DNA from: Methanobacteriota archaeon
Lineage (GTDB): Archaea > Halobacteriota > Methanomicrobia > Methanomicrobiales > Methanomicrobiaceae
DNA length: 64,000 nucleotides
Direction of reading: 5' to 3'
Assembly: GCA_016841665.1 (NCBI GenBank)
Contig: JAENYT010000007.1
Span: forward strand, 1-64,000
Of the stretch, positions 51,094 through 59,731 are shown in pieces. The translations under genes were made by a program, and so were the position numbers. The notes below the pieces were generated by a model. The model searched no databases. It saw only the letters and a program-made list of their open reading frames with translations, and was not told where the DNA came from. Position 1 is the first letter of the stretch, and each line of letters begins with the position of its first letter.

Positions 51094-52400
51094 AGGGCCT
51101 TCACGAAATCGAACGCTCTGCGGATACATGCATCCATGTTCAGGTATTCGAACTCGGCAAACCTTCCCACCAGATCGATCCCCTGATCCCTGATATAGGT
51201 TCGGACAGCCTCAACATTGTCCAGATACTCGAGATCGTAGACCACGTAGGCGAACTCCTCACGTTCCACCGCATGGTAGACGACACGTTCTGCGCTCTCG
51301 ATGAGTCCCATGTTGACGAGCCCCTCCACCACCTGTGCGACGACCTCGTCATCAGAGAGCGTCGATATGGCATCTCCCTCGTTGCAGGTGATCTCCGCCA
51401 GGATTGACGAGCAGCCCCCCGGGGCGACTTTTGTGCTGTAGTTCGAGGGGAACGAGATGCGGTTGAAGAGCCCGAGTTCGGTCTGGGGGACGTACAGCCA
51501 GGAGTAATCCGGAATATCCCCCTCAATGCCGATGCACGCACAGATGAGGGAATTGTAGCGCAACCATTCGCAGGCCTCCCTGCAGGCGGCAGGAACATCG
51601 TTCATGCAGGAAAGGAGGTGCTGGATGGGTATGGTGGAGACGCACCGGTCGGCTTCGATCGATTCCACGCCATTGCTCACGATAACCCTGTCCCCCTCAG
51701 GCCTGACCGACTTTACCTCAAATCCCGTGACGATCGCATCCTCTACGGGCCCGGCCATCGCCCTGACCAGCGCTTCAATGCCCCCATGGACGGGATAGGA
51801 GAAGACAGCCTGGTGGGTATATCCCTCGGTCTCGATGCCGATGGCAGATTTGACGATATCCTCCACCGGAGGACGTGGAATACGCCCGTCCACCCAGTGC
51901 ATCGACATCTTCTCTGCAGGATAGTTCCAGATCTTTTCATTGTACGGCACCATGTAAAGCTCGGCAATCCCCCTGCCAAAGGTATAGTAGATCCACTCGC
52001 GGAAATTTTCAGGCGGGGCGATCTCCCCTTTTTCGACCGCGATCAGGGTGCGGATATATTCGTTGATGCAGAAAAAGCAATCCTCTTTCGGCAGGTCGGA
52101 AAGCCCGTTTTCAAAGGGATATCTCACAAAATTCCCCTTATAGAATATTTTGGTGTTCCGGTGGCGCTCATCGCGGTTATCCCCGAGCACGTCGCGCATG
52201 AACGAGAGAACTTCCTGATCCCTGCTGAATATGATATGGGACCCGCCGATATCGAAGGTGAACCCTTCCTGTGATCTCGAACGGCAGAGGCCCCCGATTT
52301 CAGCATCGCGTTCGAGAACCACGACTTCTTCACCCATTTCCGCCAGAAGCCTCGCAAGAGTGATTCCGGTCAGCCCGCCGCCCAAAATTGCCCATTTCAC
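51090..52400 (-). CDS. UDP-galactopyranose mutase-like FAD protein
   Basis: An FAD-dependent protein of 436 residues with the dinucleotide motif AILGGGLTGITLARLLAEMG and a following FAD/flap region (VVVLERDAEIGGLCRSRSQE, FDIGGSHIIF). The layout and a middle YNEKIWNYPAEKMSMHWVDG-like block fit the UDP-galactopyranose mutase and amine-oxidase-like superfamily. Starting with two glycosyltransferase genes in one overlapping operon, a role in making furanose or related sugars for surface glycans is likely. The GTG start at 52400 is assumed. Substrate is unknown. Confidence 0.8.
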   Translation of the reverse strand: MKWAILGGGLTGITLARLLAEMGEEVVVLERDAEIGGLCRSRSQEGFTFDIGGSHIIFSRDQEVLSFMRDVLGDNRDERHRNTKIFYKGNFVRYPFENGLSDLPKEDCFFCINEYIRTLIAVEKGEIAPPENFREWIYYTFGRGIAELYMVPYNEKIWNYPAEKMSMHWVDGRIPRPPVEDIVKSAIGIETEGYTHQAVFSYPVHGGIEALVRAMAGPVEDAIVTGFEVKSVRPEGDRVIVSNGVESIEADRCVSTIPIQHLLSCMNDVPAACREACEWLRYNSLICACIGIEGDIPDYSWLYVPQTELGLFNRISFPSNYSTKVAPGGCSSILAEITCNEGDAISTLSDDEVVAQVVEGLVNMGLIESAERVVYHAVEREEFAYVVYDLEYLDNVEAVRTYIRDQGIDLVGRFAEFEYLNMDACIRRAFDFVKAL

Positions 52401-52468
52401 GATACTATCTTCGGCACAGGCTCATAAAAAAGTGTTCAATTTCAACGGCCGACCGGCCTGAAAAAAGA

Positions 52469-53974
52469 TCATTTCGGCTGGATAAACCAGCCCGTGCAGG
52501 TGGAATCGAGGATGTCGGGAGTGTTTTTTGCGGTGAGAAGGCTGACGATCACCATTGCCCCGAAGGAGAGTGCCAGAGCGTAGAAGCTGAAATGCACCGG
52601 CAGAGGGGCGACGTACTGGTGCCAGTAGCCGAACGCCCCTGCCCCCACCAGCCCGAGAGCCATGCTCGAGATGGCCCCTTCCCGGGTTGCCCCTCTCCAG
52701 TAGAGCCCGGCGAGAAGTGGAACGGCAAAGGTAGCAAGCATCACGCCGATGCCCATCCATATCAGCCATGCCAGCATGGACGGCGGATTCACCGCCAGGA
52801 GGAGCGTGCCCCCTGCCGCAACCACGACAGAGATTTTGCTGACCGTGAGCACCTCTTTGTCCGAGGCAGAAGGCCGCAGAATGTTGCGGTATATATCCCA
52901 GCCGAACATGGTGCCCACGGTGAGCATCAGCCGATCCGTGGTGGACATCACCGCGGCAAGCACGATGACGGCGAATATCGCCCATACGAACACACTGGTG
53001 GAAACCGACTGGATGCTGTAGACCAGGATGAAATCCTGCGCATTGACGGTCTCGGGGAGGGCGATGGTCCCGGCTTCAACGAGCGCACGGCCGGCAAACC
53101 CGGTGAACTTGACCAGAAACATGATCACTGCATAGATCACGAATGCAATGATCGGCGACCACCGGAAATATTTCGCCTCTTTTGCGGCAAGCACATTGTT
53201 GATGACATGCGGGGCGCATGCCAGCCCGATTACGAGCAGCAGACCGAATGACATCAGGAATTCAGGGGTAAAGGCGGGAGCGCCCGCGGGCATGAAAGGC
53301 TGGACGAAGTTCGGGTTGATTGTGGCGAGTGCTCCGTTGATGCTGGTGAGACCGCCCGCTTTTAAGATGACGAGCGGCGCCATGATGATCACGCCCAGGA
53401 TAAGGATTCCTCCCTGGAAGAGCGTGGTCCAGGAAACGGCGTATAGCCCTCCGATGGTGGTGTAGAGGGTGATCACGATTCCGGCAATGAGCAGTGCCTG
53501 CCAGTGCGGTATGGCGAACAGCCAGACAAGGATGATGCTGATTGCCGTGTACTGCCCGATGAGGTAGATCAGCGAGACGACGATGCCGGCGACGGCACTG
53601 AGCCCCCGCAATGCCTTCGGACTTTCGAACCGGTGGGCGAAGTAGTCCTGGATGGTCATGTACCCTTCCAGCTTTCCGACATGGTTGAGTTTCACGCCGA
53701 AGACGATGATGGCGAATGCCGCAGCAAGGGGGACGAAGATCTGCTCCCAGATCGTCGGCCATCCGGCCGCATACCCAAGTCCGCTCACACCGAGAAGCGT
53801 CATCCCGCTACAGATGGATGCAACGATGAGGATGGTGAATACCCAGAATCCAAGGGACCTGCCCGCAAGGATGTAATCTTCCGAATTATGGATTTTCTTT
53901 GAGGCCCAGCTCCCGATGGCGATCAGCAGGACGCAGTAGAGCACGATGACCCCGAGAGTCACCATCTCAACCAT
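52469..53974 (-). CDS. Sodium:solute symporter (SSS/PutP family)
   Basis: A transporter of 501 residues with about 13 hydrophobic segments and the SSS signature region (for example LYTTIGGLYAVSWTTLFQGG). It imports a small organic solute using a sodium gradient; the substrate (proline, pantothenate or another) cannot be read. It starts immediately after a 34-residue hydrophobic reading frame, with which it is probably coupled. It ends ~70 bases before the glycosyl operon's last-upstream gene, facing the same way. Confidence 0.93.
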   Translation of the reverse strand: MVEMVTLGVIVLYCVLLIAIGSWASKKIHNSEDYILAGRSLGFWVFTILIVASICSGMTLLGVSGLGYAAGWPTIWEQIFVPLAAAFAIIVFGVKLNHVGKLEGYMTIQDYFAHRFESPKALRGLSAVAGIVVSLIYLIGQYTAISIILVWLFAIPHWQALLIAGIVITLYTTIGGLYAVSWTTLFQGGILILGVIIMAPLVILKAGGLTSINGALATINPNFVQPFMPAGAPAFTPEFLMSFGLLLVIGLACAPHVINNVLAAKEAKYFRWSPIIAFVIYAVIMFLVKFTGFAGRALVEAGTIALPETVNAQDFILVYSIQSVSTSVFVWAIFAVIVLAAVMSTTDRLMLTVGTMFGWDIYRNILRPSASDKEVLTVSKISVVVAAGGTLLLAVNPPSMLAWLIWMGIGVMLATFAVPLLAGLYWRGATREGAISSMALGLVGAGAFGYWHQYVAPLPVHFSFYALALSFGAMVIVSLLTAKNTPDILDSTCTGWFIQPK

Positions 53975-54079
53975 TTATGCATCCTCCCTGAATGTGAGGC
54001 CCCAGAACAGCAATACGATAATAACGAGCAGCACCGCCCCTCCTACGAGCGATGTGGTAATCATTGGCAGATCGAACAT
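53975..54079 (-). CDS. 34-residue small accessory membrane protein of the symporter
   Basis: The frame starts ATG 54079 with MFDLPMITTSLVGGAVLLVI and runs through a single hydrophobic helix to a short charged tail (FREDA), ending in TAA. The next codon is the symporter ATG, with no spacing, so the two are translationally coupled. Very short companions of this kind (called symporter small accessory protein in annotation) are known from sodium:solute symporter genes. It is too short to judge by codon use alone; the coupling and the helix are the support. Confidence 0.72.
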   Translation of the reverse strand: MFDLPMITTSLVGGAVLLVIIVLLFWGLTFREDA

Positions 54080-54169
54080 AATATCGTGCTATATGTTAGC
54101 ATGCTACATATTAACATAATCGATTCGGGCGAGATGGCTCTTTGGAATGAACTCGATGAAAAATTACAA

Positions 54170-54679
54170 TTATTCGGGTTTTTGACTTTTTACCGTCTTC
54201 AAACCCCTTAAAATGGCGATTCTTCCGGTTCTGACCAGTTCTTTGATCCCGTAATGGCGGAGAAGTTTCTCCAGGGCATCGATCTTCTCGGAATCGCCGG
54301 TAACCTCGAGCACCACGGTCCGGGTGCCCACGTCGATGATCTTGGCCCTGAAAATCGTCGCGATCTGCATGATTTCAGCCCTGCTGGCGCCCGTCTCCGC
54401 ATTGACTTTAATGAGGGCAAGTTCACGGGCGACGTGGTCACGGTAGGTGATGTCGGATACCTTGACGATGTCGATCAGTTTGTTCAGCTGCTTTTTCACC
54501 TGCTCGATCTGGGCATCGTCCCCGTAGGCGACCACCGTAATCCGGCTCATGTTGGGCTCTTCGCAGACGCCCACCGCAAGGCTCTCGATATTGAAGCCCC
54601 GCCGTGAAAAAAGCCCTGCAACACGGCTCAGGACACCTGCCCTGTTCTCCACGAGGATACTCAGCATGTGGGCCTTCAT
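54170..54679 (-). CDS. ilvN: Acetolactate synthase small (regulatory) subunit
   Basis: Regulatory subunit of acetohydroxyacid synthase, controlling valine, leucine and isoleucine synthesis. The 169-residue protein has the N-terminal ACT domain (HMLSILVENRAGVLSRVAGL, SRRGFNIESLAVG) and a C-terminal ACT-like half (AKIIDVGTRTVVLEVTGDSE). It overlaps ilvB by ATGA. In this organism feedback by valine is likely, as in other archaea. A short run of adenines and thymines follows the gene. Confidence 0.96.
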   Translation of the reverse strand: MKAHMLSILVENRAGVLSRVAGLFSRRGFNIESLAVGVCEEPNMSRITVVAYGDDAQIEQVKKQLNKLIDIVKVSDITYRDHVARELALIKVNAETGASRAEIMQIATIFRAKIIDVGTRTVVLEVTGDSEKIDALEKLLRHYGIKELVRTGRIAILRGLKTVKSQKPE

Positions 54680-56352
54680 TGCTGATGGCCCCCGATCATC
54701 TCATTGATCGCCGCTCCTGCCGGCACCATCGGAAACACGTTCTCCTCGCGCTCGATCCTGAAGTCCAGAACAAAGGGGCCCTCCGCATCGATCGCTGCCT
54801 GGAGGGCCGGACGCACCTCATCGCGGGACTCCACACGCATGCCCTCAATACCGTATGCCTGGGCGATTTTCACGAAATCCACAGAAGGAAGCTCGGTATA
54901 CGAATAACGGCGGTCGTAGAAGAGCTCCTGCCACTGGCGCACCATCCCCAGGTACATGTTGTTGAGGATGGCAATGCGCACCGGGATATTGTAGTGTGCG
55001 ACCGTCCCCAGTTCCTGGATGTTCATCTGGAAGCTCCCGTCGCCGGCGATATCGAAGACCTGTTCGTCGGGCCGAGCGAAGTGCGCTCCGATCGCCGCAG
55101 GGAACCCGTATCCCATTGTGCCGAGGCCGCCTGACGAGAGCCACTGGCGGGGATGCCTGAAGCAGTAGTACTGGGCGGCCCACATCTGGTTCTGTCCGAC
55201 TTCGCTCACGATTATACCCTCTCCAGCGAGGAGATCGCTCAGCTGCTGAATGATGAACTGCGGGTGGAGTCCGTCGCCGTCATTATACCGGAGCGGGTGG
55301 TTCTTCTTCCAGGCATCGATCTTCTGCAGCCATGGCGAAGCGGCATCCCGTGTGCTTACGCGTGCGAGGATGTCCCTGAGCACCGTTTTGGCATCTCCCA
55401 CAATCGGTACATCGGCCGGCTTGTTTTTGCCGATCTCGGCAGGGTCGATGTCGATGTGCACGATCTTCGCGTGCGGGGCGAAGGTCTCGAGCTTGCCGGT
55501 CACCCGATCATCGAACCGTACCCCGACGGCAAGCATGAAATCGCATTCGGTGACCGCGAAATTGGCATACTCAGTCCCATGCATGCCGAGCATGCCAAGA
55601 TTGAGGGGATGGTCGCAGGGGATGCACCCCAGCCCCATCAGCGTCGAGGTCACCGGAAGCAGGAGCCGCTCGGCAATTTCCACGAGTTCTTGGCTAGCCC
55701 CCGATGCGATAACCCCGCCGCCCGCATAAATGATGGGGCGTTCGGCCTCCATCAGAAGCTGGATCGCACGCTCGATCTGCCGGGCATGCCCGCGGTAGGT
55801 GGGCTGGTACCCGCGAAGCGACACGATGTCCGGTGCCGGTACTGGATTCTTGACGAGGTCGGTATTGACGTCCTTGGGGAGATCGATGAGCACGGGGCCA
55901 TTGCGTCCCGTCTTCGCAATATAAAACGCCTCCCGCACCACACCTGCAAGTTCATTGGCGTCTTTCACCAGATAGTTATGCTTGGTGACCGGAAGCGTGA
56001 TGCCGGTGATGTCTGACTCCTGAAAGGCGTCGTTGCCAAGCATCGAGGTCGGCACCTGCCCGGTGATTGCCACCACGGGCACGGAGTCCATGTACGCGGT
56101 GGCGATGCCGGTGACCAGGTTGCAGGCCCCCGGCCCTGACGTCGCCAGACAGACCCCCACGCGCCCGCTTGCCCGTGCATAGCCATCGGCCGCATGAATG
56201 GCGGCCTGCTCATGGCGCATCAGGATATGCCGGATGGATGAGTCGTAGAGCTCATCGTAGATGGGTAGCACCGATCCACCTGGGTACCCGAAGATAATAT
56301 CAACCCCTTCCCTTGCCAGACTTTCAATGAGAATGTTTGCACCTGTTTTCAT
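54676..56352 (-). CDS. ilvB: Acetolactate synthase large subunit
   Basis: Thiamin-diphosphate enzyme that makes acetolactate or acetohydroxybutyrate from pyruvate. The 558-residue protein has the catalytic Glu in MRHEQAAIHAADGYARA, the FAD/middle domain, and the ThDP-binding motif GDGSFQMNIQELGTVAHYN with its following Asn. It overlaps the upstream synthase gene by a single base (TAATG) and the downstream ilvN by ATGA, forming a branched-chain amino-acid operon. Confidence 0.97.
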   Translation of the reverse strand: MKTGANILIESLAREGVDIIFGYPGGSVLPIYDELYDSSIRHILMRHEQAAIHAADGYARASGRVGVCLATSGPGACNLVTGIATAYMDSVPVVAITGQVPTSMLGNDAFQESDITGITLPVTKHNYLVKDANELAGVVREAFYIAKTGRNGPVLIDLPKDVNTDLVKNPVPAPDIVSLRGYQPTYRGHARQIERAIQLLMEAERPIIYAGGGVIASGASQELVEIAERLLLPVTSTLMGLGCIPCDHPLNLGMLGMHGTEYANFAVTECDFMLAVGVRFDDRVTGKLETFAPHAKIVHIDIDPAEIGKNKPADVPIVGDAKTVLRDILARVSTRDAASPWLQKIDAWKKNHPLRYNDGDGLHPQFIIQQLSDLLAGEGIIVSEVGQNQMWAAQYYCFRHPRQWLSSGGLGTMGYGFPAAIGAHFARPDEQVFDIAGDGSFQMNIQELGTVAHYNIPVRIAILNNMYLGMVRQWQELFYDRRYSYTELPSVDFVKIAQAYGIEGMRVESRDEVRPALQAAIDAEGPFVLDFRIEREENVFPMVPAGAAINEMIGGHQQ

Positions 56353-57836
56353 TATTGACTCCTCAGCAACCTGTTCATTCCGTTGATGACGGCCTCCACG
56401 CTTGCAGTTATAATATCTGTGCGTGCGCCCCGGGATGTAATAACATCTCCGTCCCTGCTCAGTTTGACCATGACGTCCACCATTGCATCGGTTCCGCCGG
56501 TGATGGCATCCACATGGTAATCTTCAAGCCTGATGTCGGCCACCACCGCGACCGATTTCTGGAGGGCGTTTATCGCCGCATCGACGGGGCCGGTCCCGGT
56601 GGAGGCGCCGGTCACTTCGTTGCCGTAGACCTGGAGCGTCACCGACGCGGTGGGGATGGCGTTGCTCCCGCTTACCACCGTGAACTGGCGGAGATCGAGC
56701 ACCGGCTCATATGCAAGCGAAAGCACCGTATCGGTGATGGCCATCACATCCGCATCCGTAATCCGCTTGCCCTCGTCGCCGAGCTCTTTGATGCGGCCGA
56801 CGATCTCCCGCAATTGCACCGGGTCGGGATCGTAGCCCATCTCGTTGAGCGCCGCGAGCACTGATGCGGATCCCGAGTGTTTTCCCAGGATGATGCGCCG
56901 CTTCCTTCCCACAATCTCCGGTTTGATCGGCTCGTAGGTGCTCGCATCGCGCAGAACGCCATGGGCGTGAATGCCGCTCTCGTGGGTGAACGCCATGGCC
57001 CCCACGATGGCCTTGTTGGTGGGCAGTTCCACTCCCGAGAGGCGGGACACCAGCGAGGAGAGTTGGTAGAGCTGTTTTGTCTCGATGCCGGTCGCAATCC
57101 CGTAGAGAACTTCGCCCGCCATCACCACCTCCTCGAAGGGGGTGTTTCCCGCACGCTCTCCAAGGCCGTTTACCGTCACGTGGGCGCAGGACGCGCCGTT
57201 CCTGAGCGCAGCAAAGGTGTTGGCGAGGGCGAAGCCCAGATCGTCATGGCAGTGGATGGAGAGCGGGGCGAAGCAGAGCGCAGGGATCACTTCGGCGACC
57301 CGCTCGGGAGTAAGGAGCCCTACCGTGTCGCAGAAACAGAGCCTGTCCGCTCCGTGGTCGACCGCGGCGGAAAAGATCGATCCGAGAAATGCCTGGTCCG
57401 CCCTCGACGCATCCTCACCGGAAAATTCCACCACGAGGCCGCGCTCTTTCGCATGGGCAACAGCCTCAAGCGCCATGTCCCAGACTTTTTCACGCGTCTT
57501 TCCCAGCTTCTTGGCGATATGCAGGTCGCTCACCGGGATGACCATATGCACGGAATCCACGCCGCATTCCGCGGCGAGATCGATGTCATGCGCAAGTGCG
57601 CGGACATAACAGCAGCATTCTGCATGCAGGCCTGCATCCGCAATGAGACGGATAGCCTCGCGCTCACCTTCGGAAGCCGCCGCCGATCCCGCTTCGATTA
57701 CATCGATGCCGATCCTGTCGAGCGCTGTGGCGATTTCAAGTTTTTCCGCCGGGGTCAGCGAAACACCCGGGGTCTGTTCCCCGTCACGCAGAGTTGTATC
57801 AAAAAAGCGAATCTTTTCAGAGAATAAAGCAATCAC
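56352..57836 (-). CDS. (R)-citramalate synthase or 2-isopropylmalate synthase
   Basis: A 494-residue enzyme of the IPMS family that condenses acetyl-CoA with pyruvate (citramalate route to isoleucine) or with ketoisovalerate (leucine). The active-site motif FFDTTLRDGEQTPGVSLT, the metal-binding SIHCHDDLGFALANTFAAL, and the VNGLGERAGNTPFEE block are clear, and a C-terminal LeuA dimer domain follows. Methanogens often use citramalate; ilvBN next to it fits either reading. GTG 57836 is the likely start; no in-frame ATG precedes it. Confidence 0.9.
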   Translation of the reverse strand: MIALFSEKIRFFDTTLRDGEQTPGVSLTPAEKLEIATALDRIGIDVIEAGSAAASEGEREAIRLIADAGLHAECCCYVRALAHDIDLAAECGVDSVHMVIPVSDLHIAKKLGKTREKVWDMALEAVAHAKERGLVVEFSGEDASRADQAFLGSIFSAAVDHGADRLCFCDTVGLLTPERVAEVIPALCFAPLSIHCHDDLGFALANTFAALRNGASCAHVTVNGLGERAGNTPFEEVVMAGEVLYGIATGIETKQLYQLSSLVSRLSGVELPTNKAIVGAMAFTHESGIHAHGVLRDASTYEPIKPEIVGRKRRIILGKHSGSASVLAALNEMGYDPDPVQLREIVGRIKELGDEGKRITDADVMAITDTVLSLAYEPVLDLRQFTVVSGSNAIPTASVTLQVYGNEVTGASTGTGPVDAAINALQKSVAVVADIRLEDYHVDAITGGTDAMVDVMVKLSRDGDVITSRGARTDIITASVEAVINGMNRLLRSQ

Positions 57837-57873
57837 TCATAGGATTTCTCACCCATTTTAATTTGAGGGGCGG

Positions 57874-57887
57874 TTCTATTTATAATT
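57874..57887 (-). promoter_or_regulatory. TATA box of the branched-chain amino-acid operon
   Basis: On the minus strand AAATTATAAATAGA lies about 40-50 bases upstream of the GTG start, giving a leader of roughly 15-25 bases. Confidence 0.5.
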
Positions 57888-57994
57888 TGGGGGAAATGGT
57901 ACGATCCGTTCACTTTCCGTAATAATGCGCCAGATTAATCTCCTTATATCCCATTTTGAGAGAATGGGGAGAATATCCAGATAAAAAGGGATTA

Positions 57995-58690
57995 TTATGA
58001 GGCTCCGCTCTCGTAGAGGAGGGTCATGTAGCGGGCCGAGAATATGGCAATTGCCGGAGCTACAATTATGCCTATTAATGTTCCGAGAGGGGGAATCACC
58101 ATAAAAATCCAGGTAATGAATTGAATTACAAGCAGCACAATCAAGAGGATGACGAGGGCGATGATGTACTCGATCCAGCCGATATTGCCGATGGTCTCCA
58201 GAATTGCGCTGAAATTAAACGCCTCCCCGATGCTATCCGTGCGGGCGAACCGCACGATCCCAATGACAGCGAAGATCGAGATTATAATTGCGAGGAAGCC
58301 TGCAATGATGATTCCACCGAATAAACTTAGCATTACAGCACTAATTGCCGAAGGGTCACCGCCTGCGGCAGATGAAGCGATGGCACTGAGTGCGGCGAAG
58401 CCGCCGAAGACAAAGAGGACGATGAGGGGAATGAGCATGTAGATAAGTACGATAATATTCAGCTTCCACCCATCGACAAAGAGTTTTTCCCACTGGTCGA
58501 TCTCCGGTGCAGGCTCTGCTCCGCTCATGACACGGATTATATATCCATTAAATATTGGGAGGAGGGGGAGACCAAAGGGTAATATCTGAATAATCCATAA
58601 GACGGCAAGAATTACCCATTTCACCCACTTACCCACCAGGCCTTCCTTCGTGTAATCGTAAGAGTTTTCAAGGATTTCTCCGATTTCCAT
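57995..58690 (-). CDS. DUF4013 membrane protein
   Basis: A 231-residue polytopic membrane protein of the DUF4013 type, common in methanogens. It opens MEIGEILENSYDYTKEGLVG with the family's amphipathic start, followed by about six hydrophobic segments (VILAVLWIIQILPFGLPLLP, LNIIVLIYMLIPLIVLFVFG, IIIAGFLAIIISIFAVIGIV, YIIALVILLIVLLVIQFITW and others). Function is unknown; a helper for another membrane protein is possible. A second, truncated relative lies ~820 bases away. Confidence 0.88.
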   Translation of the reverse strand: MEIGEILENSYDYTKEGLVGKWVKWVILAVLWIIQILPFGLPLLPIFNGYIIRVMSGAEPAPEIDQWEKLFVDGWKLNIIVLIYMLIPLIVLFVFGGFAALSAIASSAAGGDPSAISAVMLSLFGGIIIAGFLAIIISIFAVIGIVRFARTDSIGEAFNFSAILETIGNIGWIEYIIALVILLIVLLVIQFITWIFMVIPPLGTLIGIIVAPAIAIFSARYMTLLYESGAS

Positions 58691-59334
58691 AAAATCACCT
58701 GTATACTGTTCCCTCTATATATTCATACTTAAATATTACTATATTTTCAAAATTAAGCACTGTATATTGAAACGGCATGCACTCCACAGGCGTATATGCA
58801 GTGGCCATAAATATTCGTTATATTTCGGAGTCATATGCAGGAGAACGATGGCGACACCTATCCAGAAGTGGCATATCGGCAAAAAGGGATGATTATGGAC
58901 TAGGAAGTGGAACAGTCGACACCACGCTCGTACAAGGCACTGATGAACCATGCCGAATACATCCTCTTTGTCGCATGAGGAACATGCGATGACTCGTATA
59001 TCGTCGACAATTGTCCTTCTAAAAAAACTCTCGCACCCAGCTAGTATGAGCATAACAGACGACGCCAATCGTGGATACCAGCAGGATCACAAGTTATACA
59101 ACGAGAATGAACGTAATTTCGACAGTCCGAATTCAATTGCGACAAGCATCTATAGCGATCATATGGCAGAACAGGTGAATAACAAAAAGACGGAATTCAA
59201 GGATCAAGTAAATTGGTCATATGAGACTTAATTCCCCTCTATCTAAAAAAAAAACACTGATCCAGTAAAGAAGGTCGTTTGCAGGAGTAAAATATCAATT
59301 TTACAAAAAAATACATTTATTATTACCTAAACGT
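58691..59334. other. AT-rich island without a clear gene
   Basis: This stretch is visibly AT-richer than its surroundings. The longest frames are a minus-strand one (58739-59068, Cys/His/Trp-rich, unlike neighbouring proteins) and a hydrophilic plus-strand one around 59049-59231 (NENERNFDSPNSIATSIYSD); neither resembles a known family, and neither has a good start context. It may be foreign or degraded DNA inserted between the two DUF4013 loci. No inverted repeat ends or duplicated target site were found by eye. Confidence 0.45.
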
Positions 59335-59511
59335 ATGAAAATTCATATGTTCGATGATGATACTTATAGTTATAAAGGTTGGATAGTTTCTGATTATTTG
59401 ATAAAAAGGGCTTTTGGGGTATTGTTGCACAATTGGGCTGCAATGCTAATAATATATGCAATTATTTTTGCTATTATATTATTTTTTGGAATGATTTTTA
59501 GCTTATTGTAA
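59335..59511 (+). CDS. Small membrane protein, 58 residues, AT-rich
   Basis: ATG 59335 opens MKIHMFDDDTYSYKGWIVSD and continues to a C-terminal hydrophobic helix (MLIIYAIIFAIILFFGMIFS) before TAA at 59509-59511. The codon use is strongly AT-biased, unlike the surrounding genes, which suggests recent arrival. It abuts the end of the truncated DUF4013 copy on the other strand. Function unknown. Similarity to short toxin-like or phage membrane peptides is possible but not testable here. Confidence 0.45.
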   Translation: MKIHMFDDDTYSYKGWIVSDYLIKRAFGVLLHNWAAMLIIYAIIFAIILFFGMIFSLL

Positions 59512-59706
59512 TTAAGGACGCTGGACCTTAAGGCGGGTTACGGCTCGCCCTACGGGGTCATCACCCCGGTAGATGCGCAGGGTGTAGCCCATGAAGACCG
59601 GGAATATGAGATAGGCGATGAATAGGTGGAACCATCGCACCCATCGCTCCCAGAGAGCCTCCCTGGTGTAGGCAAACGAATCGTGCACGAGGCCGTCGAT
59701 GTCCAT
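59512..59706 (-). pseudogene. Truncated DUF4013 paralog (N-terminal fragment)
   Basis: The frame encodes 64 residues, MDIDGLVHDSFAYTREALWE and on to a first hydrophobic helix and MGYTLRIYRGDDP, which lines up with the start of the full DUF4013 protein at 57995-58690 (MEIGEILENSYDYTKEGLVG, NGYIIRVMSGAEP). The remaining ~165 residues and all further membrane helices are missing. The frame stops exactly where the AT-rich segment begins. It is either a remnant left by an insertion or deletion, or a natural short form. Confidence 0.6.
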
Positions 59707-59731
59707 TATGTTCCCCCCAAAAAGGTTGCTT

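Noticed and set aside
57817-57840. Seven-codon frame MSDCFIL before the citramalate/isopropylmalate synthase as an attenuator leader
   Set aside because: It overlaps the start codon and has a single Ile and Leu with no competing stem-loops visible.
58739-59068. 109-codon minus-strand frame in the AT-rich island
   Set aside because: Cys/His/Trp-rich composition, no ribosome-binding site and no family resemblance; kept only as part of the island description.
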